From Paracoccus cavernae (GTDB taxonomy: Bacteria; Pseudomonadota; Alphaproteobacteria; Rhodobacterales; Rhodobacteraceae), in assembly GCA_030410095.1 (NCBI GenBank), contig JAUFRC010000001.1, positions 1,066,501-1,130,500 of the forward strand: a stretch of DNA of 64,000 bases, given 5' to 3'. Below are positions 8,733 to 17,662 of the stretch, piece after piece. Numbering within the stretch: the stretch's first letter is position 1; the number at the start of each line of letters is the position of its first letter. Position numbers and translations under genes: made by a program. The notes under the pieces were generated by a model. That model was not told the origin of the DNA. It worked only from the letters and a program-made list of their open reading frames with translations, and ran no database searches.

Positions 8733-10512
8733 TCGCCCCTGCCCTTTCCCCGTCGCCAACAGCGAAAACCCCGTTCTGACGGTGACCGATCTCCATGTCG
8801 GGGCCCGCTCGGACGAGGGGCTGATCCCGCTGGTCCAAGGCCTGAGTTTCACGCTGTCGCGCGGCGAGACGCTGGTGATTGCGGGGGAAAGCGGTTCGGG
8901 CAAATCGATCACCTCGCTCGCCTGCATGGGGCTGCTTCCGGCCCCTGCTGTGCGGGTGACGGGCGGCTCGATCCGGCTTGACGGGATCGAGCTGACCACG
9001 CTGAGCGATGCGCAGATGCAGCCCTGCGCGGCGGGCGCATCGCGATGATTTTTCAAGAGCCGATGACGGCGCTCAACCCCGTCATGACCATCGGCCGCCA
9101 ATTGACCGAGGCCATCCGCGCCCACGAGCCGATGTCGCGCACCGCAGCCCGCGCCCGCGCGCTCGAGGCGCTCAAGGCGGTGCGGCTGTCCCAACCCGAA
9201 AAGCGGCTCGAGCAATATCCGCACGAACTGTCGGGCGGCATGCGCCAGCGCGTCGTCATCGCTATGGCCATCGCGCTCGAACCTGCGGTGCTGATCGCGG
9301 ACGAGCCCACGACCGCGCTTGATGTGACGGTGCAGCGCGAGATCCTTGATCTTTGCGCGATCTGCAACGCAATCTTGGCATGGCGGTGATCCTGATCACC
9401 CACGACATGGGCGTTGTCGCCGAAATGGCGGATCGGGTCATCGTGATGCGGGGCGGCAAAGTCGTCGAGGAACAGCCGACGATCGACCTATTCGACGCCC
9501 CGCGCGAGGATTACACCCGCGACCTTCTGGCGGCAGTGCCGCGTCTGGGCGCGGGGGCCGCGCGGCCGGCCTTTACCGGCAGCACGGTGCTGGTCGATTA
9601 CAAGGATGTCTCGGTCACCTTCCGATCAAGGCGGGGCTTCTCGGGCGGACGGTCTCGAATGTCCATGCGGTCGAAAAGGTCTCGCTGCAGATTTTTCAGG
9701 GCGAAACTTTGTCGCTCGTAGGCGAATCCGGTTGCGGCAAATCGACCATGGCCAAGGCGCTTGTCGGGCTCGTGCCCCATCAGGGCCGGATCGAGGTCGG
9801 CACGCGGGCCTTGGGCGAGCTCGACCGCGAGGGGCGCAAGGCGTTGCGCCGCGACATGCAGATCGTTTTTCAGGATCCGATGGCGGCGCTTGATGCGCGC
9901 ATGACCGTGGGCGAGCTGATCCGCGAGCCGCTGGTCATCCACCAGATCGGCACACCGTCGGAGCAACGCGCACGCGTGCGCGAATTGCTGGCCCGTGTCG
10001 ATCTGCCAGAGAATGCCTATGACCGCTATCCGCACCAGTTTTCGGGCGGCCAGCGCCAGCGGATCTGTATCGCCCGCGCGCTGGCGCTCAAGCCCAAGCT
10101 GATCATCTGCGACGAAAGCGTCGCGGCTTTGGACGTGTCCATTCAGGCGCGCGTTCTCGACCTTCTGCGCGATCTGCAACGCGAAATGGGGGTGAGCTAT
10201 CTGTTCATCAGCCACGATATGGCGGTGGTCGAGAATATCTCGGACCGCGTGGCGGTAATGTATCTGGGCCAGATCGTCGAGATGGGGACGCGCGCGCAAG
10301 TCTTTGAAAACCCGCAGCATCCCTATACCAAGCGCCTGCTTTCGGCGGTTCCCGTCCCCGATCCGCGTCAAGACCTTGCCGCAAGGCCGAGGCTGACCGG
10401 CGACATCCCGAGTCCGGTCTGGCCCGCAGGTTCCGGCCCCGTCGCCGTCGCATTGAGAGATATCGGCGGCGGGCATCTTTGCGCCACGAATGCGGATCCG
10501 ACCCCCGCCTGA
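8729..10512 (+). CDS. Fused DppD-DppF type ABC ATPase, two nucleotide-binding domains (frameshifted)
   Basis: Two complete ATPase domains lie in one continuous restored frame, like GsiA or YejF. The first has Walker A GESGSGKS, signature LSGGMRQRV and Walker [10 protein letters not shown]. The second has Walker A GESGCGKS, signature FSGGQRQRI and Walker [10 protein letters not shown], then the oligopeptide-transporter C-terminal extension ([12 protein letters not shown]). In the second Walker B the usual DEP is DES. No stop codon occurs between the domains once the four single-base losses (near 8745, 9025, 9355 and 9622) are repaired. The start ATG overlaps the fmdA stop. It powers the DppB/DppC-like permeases. 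Confidence 0.87.
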
Positions 10513-10533
10513 CGCGCGCGCCATCGCGGGCGA

Positions 10534-11312
10534 TCAGGCGCGCGGCGGCGCCTCGTTTTCGGACTGGTCCTGACTGTCGCCGTGCTTTCGCGGCACGGCC
10601 AAATCTGCGCCGAATACCGGAGAAAAGGCCGGCGCGACGGGCGGCTTTTGCAACCCTTGCGGGTTTTCGGCCTCGTGAAGGACGAGATCATCCGCCGTCG
10701 TGCCATCCCAAGCCACCAGCCAGCCCCTGCAAGGGGCCGATTTGTTTTTGACCAGCTGCCAATGATGCAGGGCCGGATCCGGCAGAGCGCCGCGCGAAAC
10801 CGCCAGCGCGGACGGGGCCGCACCGGCGACCGGCTCGCAATGCCAGCGGCTTTCGGCGGCATTGCTGCCCCGCCCTCGCCGATCAGCATCAATCCGGTGG
10901 TCCCGCCCGTCTCGGCGGCAAGCTGCAACCGGCGTCCCGCCGTCAAGGAAAGCGGCTTTTCGGGCTCGGCGACGACAAGACCGGCAGGGCTGGCGCGCAA
11001 GGCCTCTTCCGTTGCCCAGAGAAGGTCCTTTTCGCTCGCGGCCTCGACCAGATGCAGACGCTCGCCGACCCCGAAGGGCAAGCCGCCCATCATCAGTCGC
11101 TGGTGGTTGCGTGCCGGCGTGATCCAGAAAAGCGCGCCGCGATGTCGCGCCATCTGGAAAAGGGCAAAAGCCACCCGCCCGCGCCCCTGCGCCTCGTGCA
11201 CGCGGGCCCCGCGCAAACCCAGCGCCATGCGCGGATCAAGCTGCGGGTCGGCGTGCGGATCGGGGGCCTCCGCTTTCGTCGTGGCAAGGTCTGGGCGGCT
11301 CGCTTGCGGCAT
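10534..11312 (-). CDS. imuA: ImuA-like, SOS-controlled RecA-related protein (frameshifted)
   Basis: This is a RecA-like protein without a full Walker A. Recognisable parts are LDPRMALGLRGARVHEA, FALFQMARHRGALFWI, LPFGVGERLHLVEA and the C-terminal ALHHWQLVKNK followed by GWLVAWDG, all typical of ImuA-family proteins of Rhodobacterales. ImuA works with ImuB and DnaE2 in damage-induced mutagenesis. One base is missing near 10873 (GGGG, probably GGGGG), giving about 260 residues. An alphaproteobacterial LexA box lies 24 bases upstream of the start. No imuB or dnaE2 is next to it: the downstream neighbour is the convergent ATPase gene. The family call rests on pattern recognition without an alignment. 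Confidence 0.65.
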
Positions 11313-11335
11313 GGTGCTTTTAGCGCAGCCGACAC

Positions 11336-11350
11336 GAACAAATCAAGAAC
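11336..11350 (-). promoter_or_regulatory. LexA (SOS) box upstream of the imuA-like gene
   Basis: On the minus strand the sequence is GTTC, seven bases (TTGATTT), GTTC. This exactly matches the alphaproteobacterial LexA direct repeat GTTC-N7-GTTC. It overlaps a plausible -35 element (TTGATT), which is followed after 17 bases by CTAAAA, so LexA binding would block the promoter. Confidence 0.8.
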
Positions 11351-11418
11351 ATATTGAAACGCGGCACGCGCGGAAACAGGCCCCGACCGACCGAAACGCG
11401 GTGCTCTGACCGGAGCCC

Positions 11419-12164
11419 CTAGGCCGCTTCCTTCTCGAAAATCCGCGCGATCTCTTGCGGCGCGAGCAGCCGCCATTGGCCGGGCAAAGGTCATCGGGCA
11501 GGCTCAACCCGCCCAGACGCTCGCGGTGGAGTTCCTCGACATGGTTACCGGCTGCGGCAAACATGCGGCGGACCTGATGGTAGCGGCCTTCAGTGACGTG
11601 AAGCAGCGCCTCTGTCGGGGTGACCACCTCGAGAGTGGCGGGGGCCAATGGCCGCTCCTCGCCCTCGAGCAGGAGGCTGCCCGAGGCGAAAAGCGCCCCC
11701 TCGCCCCCTTCGAGCGGGCGGGCGAGCTTGGCGCGATAGGTCTTGGTGATCATGCTTTTGGGGCTGATGACGCGGTGAAGGAAACCCCCGTCATCGGTCA
11801 TCAGGAGCAGGCCCGAGGTTTGCTTGTCCAGACGCCCGATGGTCGAGATCGCGGGATCGCGGTGGCGCCAGCGCGGCGGCAGGATGTCATAGACCAATGC
11901 CCCACTTTCCTTGTGCGAACAGGTCATCCCGAGCGGCTTGTTCAACAGCAAAACCAGCCCCTCGACCGGATCGAGCGCCTCGCCGTCAATCCGCATGCGG
12001 GCCGGCAGATCGGGCGTAACCGCAATGCGCTTGGTCGCATCGGGCAGGTCCGCGCCATCCAGCGTGATCCCTCCGACCTTGGCCAGACGCGCGATTTCCT
12101 TGCGCGAGCCATAGCCCATGGAGGAGAGCAATTTGTCGATACGGGTGGTCGGGATCTTGGAAAT
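11419..12164 (-). CDS. rsuA: 16S rRNA pseudouridine synthase RsuA-type
   Basis: The protein has an S4-like N-terminal domain (TTRIDKLLSSMGYGSRKEIARL) and a RsuA/RluB catalytic domain. The latter contains the motif GRLDKQTSGLLLMT with the catalytic aspartate, then PKSMITKTYRAKL and EGRYHQVRRMFAAAGN. The family isomerises a uridine in small-subunit rRNA. One base is missing near 11493 (CTTTGCCC, one T short), after which the chain ends IARIFEKEAA. No ATG or GTG lies close to the S4 domain. An AGAGGAG ribosome site at 12174-12180 stands 9 bases before an ATT codon (12162-12164), which gives the best-fitting start. A longer form from 12302 is also open. Identity is firm; the start is uncertain. 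Confidence 0.82.
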
Positions 12165-12326
12165 GGTCTGTTGCTCCTCTGCGAGCGCTTGCACAGGGCG
12201 GCTTGTCCGGCGGGATCCCCCACCGAAGCACCGCCGGTTCAACCCTCGTCTTGGGCCATTGCCCCTCATCTTGTCCAGAGAAACGTATCGCGCGGCCCCC
12301 ACGCTTCTCCGCCGCGAAACGGAAAA

Positions 12327-12358
12327 CGGCCCTTTCCGCCCGAGAAGGAAAAGGGCCG
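12327..12358 (-). terminator. Rho-independent terminator after the minus-strand sorAB pair
   Basis: Read on the minus strand, CGGCCCTTTTCC pairs with GGAAAGGGCCG around a short loop (one bulge) and is followed by TTTTCCGTTT. It lies 19 bases after the cytochrome stop codon and separates sorAB from rsuA. Confidence 0.7.
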
Positions 12359-12376
12359 GTCAGGAAAGAGGCCGCC

Positions 12377-12721
12377 TTACTTCAGCCCGCGGAAAGCGGT
12401 CAGGTAATCGAGGATCTTTTCCTTGTCGTCGGGATCAATGACCGCCTTATAGGCCGTCTCCATCCGCTCGACGGTTTCCGCCCATTGTTCGCGTGCGACA
12501 TAGGGCTGGTAGAAGACCTGATCGGCGGAATGGCAGGCGAGGCAGGTATAGTTGATCTCGTCCGTGCCGACACCGGCATCGGGCAGCATTTCGTCGCTGA
12601 CCGGAAGGTCGAACTGGACCGAGGTCAGCACTTTCACCGCGTCGAGATCGCTGCCCTGCGCCTGCGCCAGACCCGCCGCGGCCATCAGGATCGCGACACA
12701 CGTCAAAGACCGAAACGACAT
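12377..12721 (-). CDS. Periplasmic c-type cytochrome, SorB-like
   Basis: A 114-residue monohaem cytochrome c with a signal peptide (SFRSLTCVAILMAAAGLAQAQ) and one CxxCH site (YTCLACHSADQ). The C-terminal part is helical, with MDTAYK-like repeats around DPDDKEKILDYL. It follows the molybdenum subunit at 12777 by 55 bases on the same strand and should accept its electrons. It is intact. The window starts with a second such cytochrome beside a second molybdenum subunit, so the genome carries two related pairs within 14 kb. Confidence 0.8.
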   Translation of the reverse strand: MSFRSLTCVAILMAAAGLAQAQGSDLDAVKVLTSVQFDLPVSDEMLPDAGVGTDEINYTCLACHSADQVFYQPYVAREQWAETVERMETAYKAVIDPDDKEKILDYLTAFRGLK

Positions 12722-12776
12722 GATGCTCCCTTTCCAGCAGGAGGTACGAATGGTTGTGGTTTCCACGCTCTGCATC

Positions 12777-14029
12777 TCAGACCACCTGCAGCTTGCGGGT
12801 CTCGACCGAACTCCACATATAGCCGCGCGGATTCCAGGTGCGCTGAAGGGGCTGGGCGACGCCGTTGTCGTTGGTGGCACGGACCATGACGCCGACCTCG
12901 CCCTTGTCGGGGAAGGTCACGTTCGCGGTCCATTGGCGGAAGCTGTATTTGCCGTGATCCTCGCCAAGCGTCGCCGCCTGCCAGCTTTTGCCGCCGTCGA
13001 GCGAGTAATCGACCGCTTTGACACCGGCATTCCCGCCCATCGCGATCCCGCGCAGCTCCGTCGCCGTGCCCGAGGGCACCTGAGCGCCATCGGCCAGATT
13101 GGTCACCAGCGAGCGCGGCAGAAGATAGGTCACCTTGCGGACTTCGAACCCCGTGCGCATACCCGCATCGACGGTATGGGTCGGGTTGTCGGTACGCGAT
13201 AGGCCGACTTCGTCCAATAGGTCTCGTCGGGCTCGCTCAGGATCTCGATATCGTTGAGCATCTTGATCCAGTAGACCGAGCTCCAGCCCGGCACGATCAG
13301 ACGCAGCGGGAAGCCGTTGAGATAAGGGATCTGCTCGCCGTTCATGGCGAAAGCGATCATGACCTCGCCGTCCATCGCGTGATCGAGATCGAGCGTCCCG
13401 ATAAAGGGCGGCGCATCGGGTACAAGCGCCTGATCCAGTCCGCCGAAACGCGCCTGTATCGCTCCCGCCTTGATCCCCGCCTTCTCGAGCACGTCGCGCA
13501 GACGCACGCCGACCCAACGCGCATTGCCCATCGCGCCATTGCCCCATTGCGGGCCGGTGACGCGCGGCTCGAAATAGCTGCGCCCGGAGCCCGCGCAAAG
13601 GCAGACGGCGGCCAGTTCGACCCGCTCGTAATCATTGAGGATTTCGTTGACGCCGAGGCCGAGCGGCGTCTCGACACTTCCGAGGATCTTGAGCCGGAAG
13701 GTCTCGACATCGATCTCGGGCGGCAGCGTGGCCCAATGCCAGCTCACGAAGAAACGGTCGTTGGGGGTGAAAACGCCCTGATCGAAGACATCGGGCGGCG
13801 TTTCAAGCCAAGGCGGCGTGACCCGCTGGAGGATCATCTCGCCCTTTTGCGGAAAGGCCGTCGTCAGCGGCCGCGTTTCCGGACCACCCGCGACATGGGT
13901 GTCGAAAACGGCTCCGGTCGTCAGACTGGTACTGCCTTGCGCAAAGGCACGTCCTGCCAAAGTCGTGGCCGATAGACCGGCAATGAAACCCCGACGCGAA
14001 ACCCCATATCCGGCTGGAAAACTGCGCAT
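12777..14029 (-). CDS. Sulfite dehydrogenase-like molybdenum enzyme, SorA family
   Basis: The N-terminus carries a twin-arginine signal (SRRGFIAGLSATTLAGRAFA). The oxidoreductase molybdopterin domain follows, with RFFVSWHWATLP, LAAVCLCAGSGRSYFEP (which holds the likely molybdenum-binding cysteine) and GNARWVGVRLRDVLEKAG, then LNGFPLRLIVPGWSSVYWIK. The C-terminal dimerisation domain contains DYSLDGGKSWQAA and TWNPRGYMW. One base is missing near 13205, joining the two frames into about 417 residues. It is secreted folded to the periplasm and pairs with the cytochrome at 12377. The family is certain; sulfite as the substrate is inferred from the cytochrome pairing and not shown. Confidence 0.83.
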
Positions 14030-14063
14030 AACGCACCACCTTGCTAAAGACGCTTCCATTATC

Positions 14064-14081
14064 CGGACATACATTTGTCCG
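14064..14081. promoter_or_regulatory. Inverted repeat upstream of sorA, possible operator
   Basis: CGGACA (14064-14069), six bases, TGTCCG (14076-14081) form a perfect inverted repeat about 35 bases upstream of the minus-strand sorA start. A TATAAT lies at 14093-14098 on the plus strand. The rest of the gap to 14306 shows nothing I can assign. Confidence 0.4.
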
Positions 14082-14306
14082 TTATGCAAACTTATAATAC
14101 CAATATGCATGGATGGCGCGCAGCTGGTGAAATCGGCGACCCGCCCCTGACCGATTGCTGTGCGGTCCCTGCCCTGAAGCCGGTCTCGATGACGGGCGGC
14201 GGCCTCTCGGTCTGCCTGCCGCCGCATCCCCGCGCCGAGCGTGGCGACATGCGCGGAAAACCCCAACCCTGCGCCCGCCTCTGCGGCAATGCTTGCGGGC
14301 GGCTAT

Positions 14307-15194
14307 ATGTCCATTTACATTGAGGAATTAGCCCTCTGCCCGAAAGAGCCCGATAAAGGACATGCGCCCCGGATGATACTGACCGAAGAACTGGCGAGCA
14401 GCCTTTGGAAGGACCGCGTCCTCCTGACCCGCGCGGTCAAAGCGCCGGGACCGGCCTATTACGGCTCGATGAAAATCGGGACCGAGCTCAAGATCACATC
14501 CAAAGCCGTGATCGAGGAGCGCGCGGCGCTTTACCAGTTTCCCTATCGCCCCTCGGTCGGCGGTGCCTCTTATTCGGGCATCTCGAACATCGGCATGCTG
14601 TCCTATTCCTATTCGCCCCTGCCCGAGCCGATGACTGTGGGACGCTATTGCTCGATTTCGTCCGGGCTCGCCATTCTCGACAGCCACCACCCGCTGACCT
14701 CGCTCACGACGTCGATCTTCAGCTTCCGGCCCAACAACGTCATGCTCGACGGGATCGAGACCAAAGGTTTGCGCGAAAAGATCGGCTGGCATATCCGCGA
14801 CCACAAAGACTGGCCGCGCATCGGTCATGATGTCTGGATCGGCCGTGATGTGACGCTGAGCCTCGGCATTACGATCGGGACCGGCGCGGTTCTCGCGGCG
14901 GGCGCGATGGTGACCAAAAACGTCGAGCCCTATTCGATTGTCGGAGCCAATCCCGCGCGCCATATCCGCTACCGGATCGAGGATGCGGGCCTGCGCGCCG
15001 CGCTTTTGGAGACAAGCTGGTGGGAGATGCCGCCCACCGATCTGATGCGGCTCGATCCCTCGGACCCAGCTGCTTTCGTCAAGAACCATCAGGCTGCAGC
15101 AAGGCGCGGCGATCTGCGCCGCTATCAGCCGGCGCAGTACGTCTTCAGCCCCGAAGGCGTAAAACGGATCCCAGCAGCTTACGCGGCTTCATGA
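14307..15194 (+). CDS. CatB-type hexapeptide O-acetyltransferase
   Basis: This enzyme belongs to the left-handed beta-helix (hexapeptide) acetyltransferases of the CatB/VatD group. Hexapeptide turns are visible in VGRYCSISSGLAILDSH, IGHDVWIGRDVTLSLGITIGTGAVLAAGAMVTKNV and YSIVGANPARHIRYR; the loop after GLAILDSHHPL is typical of the group and supplies the catalytic histidine. The 100 residues before the helix are unusual. The start is probably ATG 14307 (MSIYIEELAL); ATG 14373 (MILTEELA) is an alternative. The gene is intact and converges on the LicD-type gene, overlapping it by 50 bases. Its neighbours suggest acetylation of a surface sugar rather than antibiotic resistance. Confidence 0.8.
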   Translation: MSIYIEELALCPKEPDKGHAPRMILTEELASSLWKDRVLLTRAVKAPGPAYYGSMKIGTELKITSKAVIEERAALYQFPYRPSVGGASYSGISNIGMLSYSYSPLPEPMTVGRYCSISSGLAILDSHHPLTSLTTSIFSFRPNNVMLDGIETKGLREKIGWHIRDHKDWPRIGHDVWIGRDVTLSLGITIGTGAVLAAGAMVTKNVEPYSIVGANPARHIRYRIEDAGLRAALLETSWWEMPPTDLMRLDPSDPAAFVKNHQAAARRGDLRRYQPAQYVFSPEGVKRIPAAYAAS

Positions 15195-16663
15195 CCTTGC
15201 CCAGCAAGGATTGCGCGGAGGCGGCATTGGGCCCAGAGGCGACCGCAGCATTGCCGCGCCCTTCGAGCGGCCAGGGCCATTCGTAATAGGGATCGGCCAC
15301 CGGCCAACCAGAGCCGTATCGCGCTTCGAGAAAGGCCTCGGGCAGAGCCGGCGCGGGATAGCTGCGCCCGTAAAGCGACACCTTGCCCACCGGCAGCAGA
15401 AAGCGCTTCGGAACGGGGAAATACTGCGGATATTTCAGCATCACATGCAGCTTGTCCCCTCCTCCCAGCAAGGAAACAAATCCAGCCCGCCGCGCTCGTC
15501 CCAGACGTGGAAATTGACGAGATTGTCGCTGAGATCACTGGTGTAACCCATTGCCACCAAAGCATCGCTCAGCTTTTTGCGGTTGGCGAGCATCTCGGCA
15601 TACGAAGTCGAGCCGTCATGATAAAGAAGGTCGACATCGTCGTCATGCGGCATGAACTCGCCGTTGCGCACCGCCCCGAGCAGGCTGCCGTAGCACAGCA
15701 TGGGCGTCACGCCGCTCTTCACCATTGCGGGGATAATCGCATCGAGCGCGCTCAGGTATTTGTCGCGCTCGCGGATGAGGCGCGGTTCCTGGAACGTATG
15801 TTTGCAGGCGACAATTCCCACCTTGCGGTCCAGCCGCTTCGAGGCGAGCGCATTGGCCTTGTCGACGACAGCCTCGAGCCGCGAGGGCGAGGACATGATC
15901 GCGGACAAAGGCTTGAGGTCTGGGAATGCGCCACCAGACGCTTGCCTCCGATCAAAAGCAAAAGCTGGGCCGTCGCGGTGAGGACAAAATCGCTCAGCTC
16001 GGGGCGGGTCTCGAAAACGGGAAGCAGGGAAATCAGTTCGCGGGCATCGAGATCGCAGGTATCGGCCTCGATCGCCGCGCTGAGCTTGGCGTGCAAATCG
16101 GCAATAACACGCGCCTGCCAACCGGCCGAAAATTTCGCGGGCAAAGCCACATCATAACGCCCGCAGATCCCGATAAAGCTGTCCTGAACGTCTTTGGGAT
16201 TGTAGTGTTGCGCGCTGAGAAACAGCTTGCCCTGATGATAGGCCGAAAGACAGACATGACGCGCCTTTGCACCGAGACGGCCACGGTTGACGAGCCGCAG
16301 AACCGAGACTTTTACGCCCGGCTTGAAGAGGATCGTCATCGCTGGCCGCGCCTCTTTCCCAGAGGTGAGCTGCTTCGAGGTCACGAAAAGCCGGCGGATA
16401 TCGCTTCCTTCATGGCGCTGATGCGCGCTGGTCAGCGTGACATTGGCCACGATATCGTCAAGGGCCAGCTCTTTTCGGTCCGGCCCCATCACCTTGACGA
16501 TCGGGAAATGCAGCTCCTGCTCGCTGCCGCTATCGGCATGGATGACGATGCGCGTGACGGGACCCGAGATCGCATGAACCTGATGCAGCGAAGGATGGGT
16601 GCCATAGCTGCCATAGCCGGGCAATCCGTTGATTGCCACGTCGAGCAACGGTCTCTCGATCAT
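15145..16663 (-). CDS. LicD-family protein with a novel N-terminal domain (frameshifted)
   Basis: The C-terminal half is a LicD/fukutin-type nucleotidyltransferase domain. It shows YGSLLGAVRNGEFMPHDDDVDLLY, where the acidic cluster binds metal, and WDERGGLDLFPCW. LicD proteins transfer phosphocholine or other phospho-groups from CDP-donors to surface polysaccharides. The first 250 residues (MIERPLLDVAINGLPGYGS onward) include beta-rich stretches such as GPVTRIVIHADSGSEQELH, and I do not recognise them. Two single-base losses, near 15930 and 15470, are repaired to give about 506 residues. It lies 30 bases downstream of a TagD-type cytidylyltransferase, which could make its CDP-linked donor. 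The domain call is strong; the exact substrate is not visible. Confidence 0.78.
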
Positions 16664-16693
16664 AGAATGTCCTGACAGGTAACCGGAGGCGGC

Positions 16694-17086
16694 TTAGGCC
16701 GAAGCGGCGATGCGCTGACGAATGGCGGTGCTGGAGATCCCGGGCGTGCGCTCGAGATAGGTCACTTCCCAAAGCGATTTCAGCTCATCGAATTTTCCCG
16801 CCCAATCGTCGCCGATACAGAAGACATCGGCATGAAAAAGCCGGATGTCCTTTGCTTTCTGCGCCCAGCTCGTCTCGGGAATGACCAGATCGACATAGCG
16901 CAGGGCCTCGAGGTTCTGCTTGCGCTCGTCGTAGCTGAAATAGGCCGTCTTGTCCTTGAGCGCGTTGAATTCGTCGGTCGACAAGGCAACGATCAAATAG
17001 TCCCCGAGCTCGCGCGCCCGGCGAAGCAAACGGATATGTCCGTGATGGAGCGTATCGAAAGTTCCGTAGGTAATGACTCGCCGCAC
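16694..17086 (-). CDS. Glycerol-3-phosphate cytidylyltransferase-like (TagD family)
   Basis: This short nucleotidyltransferase of about 130 residues has the signature VITYGTFDTLHHGHIRLLRRA (HxGH motif), then YLIVALSTDEFNALKDK, IGDDWAGKFD and the closing RTPGISSTAIRQRI (ISST motif). The family forms CDP-glycerol or similar CDP-alcohols from CTP. The start is taken as GTG 17086, preceded by AGGGG at the right distance and aligned with the family N-terminus; a longer form from 17137 is possible. It is intact and lies upstream of the LicD-type gene in the same direction, so it probably makes the donor that LicD uses. Confidence 0.85.
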   Translation of the reverse strand: MRRVITYGTFDTLHHGHIRLLRRARELGDYLIVALSTDEFNALKDKTAYFSYDERKQNLEALRYVDLVIPETSWAQKAKDIRLFHADVFCIGDDWAGKFDELKSLWEVTYLERTPGISSTAIRQRIAASA

Positions 17087-17552
17087 CGCGCTAACCCCTC
17101 GGCATATAACGCAAAAAATGTAACACTTATATGACATATATGCGCGGAACGGTCAAGTCTGCCCCCGTATTTCCCAAGGTTTCGGCGGCTTTTTGCATCT
17201 TTTATGTCCGCAACATGACAGCGCACCGAGGCTATGCGCGCTCTATGAGCGCAAGAGTGAGAGCATTCGACCGTCAACCGGACCAGTCCTGCTGAGCCGA
17301 GCAACAGCATCAGCGCCGGCCTCCCTCTGCGACTTCCGGTCCAGAGCAATCATGCCTTTACCCGATGCCGGCGCGCTTGACCGTTCGGGCGGCACGCCAA
17401 CATAGTCTGGGCGCGAGACGGCGACCGGATGGCGGCTGGAATCATCGTGGGGGCACAGGGTGAAACCCGTCCCTGCCGGTGTCGACAGAGCCTCTCGCCT
17501 GCGGATATGCGCGACATGTCCGGCGCAAGAAAATTACAACCTATTGACTAAA
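17087..17552. other. Gene-free region upstream of the dicarboxylate carrier
   Basis: I see no supportable gene here. The short open frames have no family features. The base composition changes from GC-rich to strongly AT-rich after about 17530, where a promoter begins. Confidence 0.4.
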
Positions 17553-17581
17553 TTGTAAAAAAATCTAGCGCTAAATATAAT
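17553..17581 (+). promoter_or_regulatory. Sigma-70-type promoter of the carrier gene
   Basis: TTGTAA (17553-17558) and TATAAT (17576-17581) are separated by 17 bases in an AT-rich stretch. The carrier start codon is about 80 bases downstream. Confidence 0.65.
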
Positions 17582-17662
17582 TCATAATTTAATAATTAAT
17601 TATGTAGAGGTCGATGCTCCGGCCTGCTTCAGATCGCCGCATGCAAAGGTGGGAGGCCGCGC

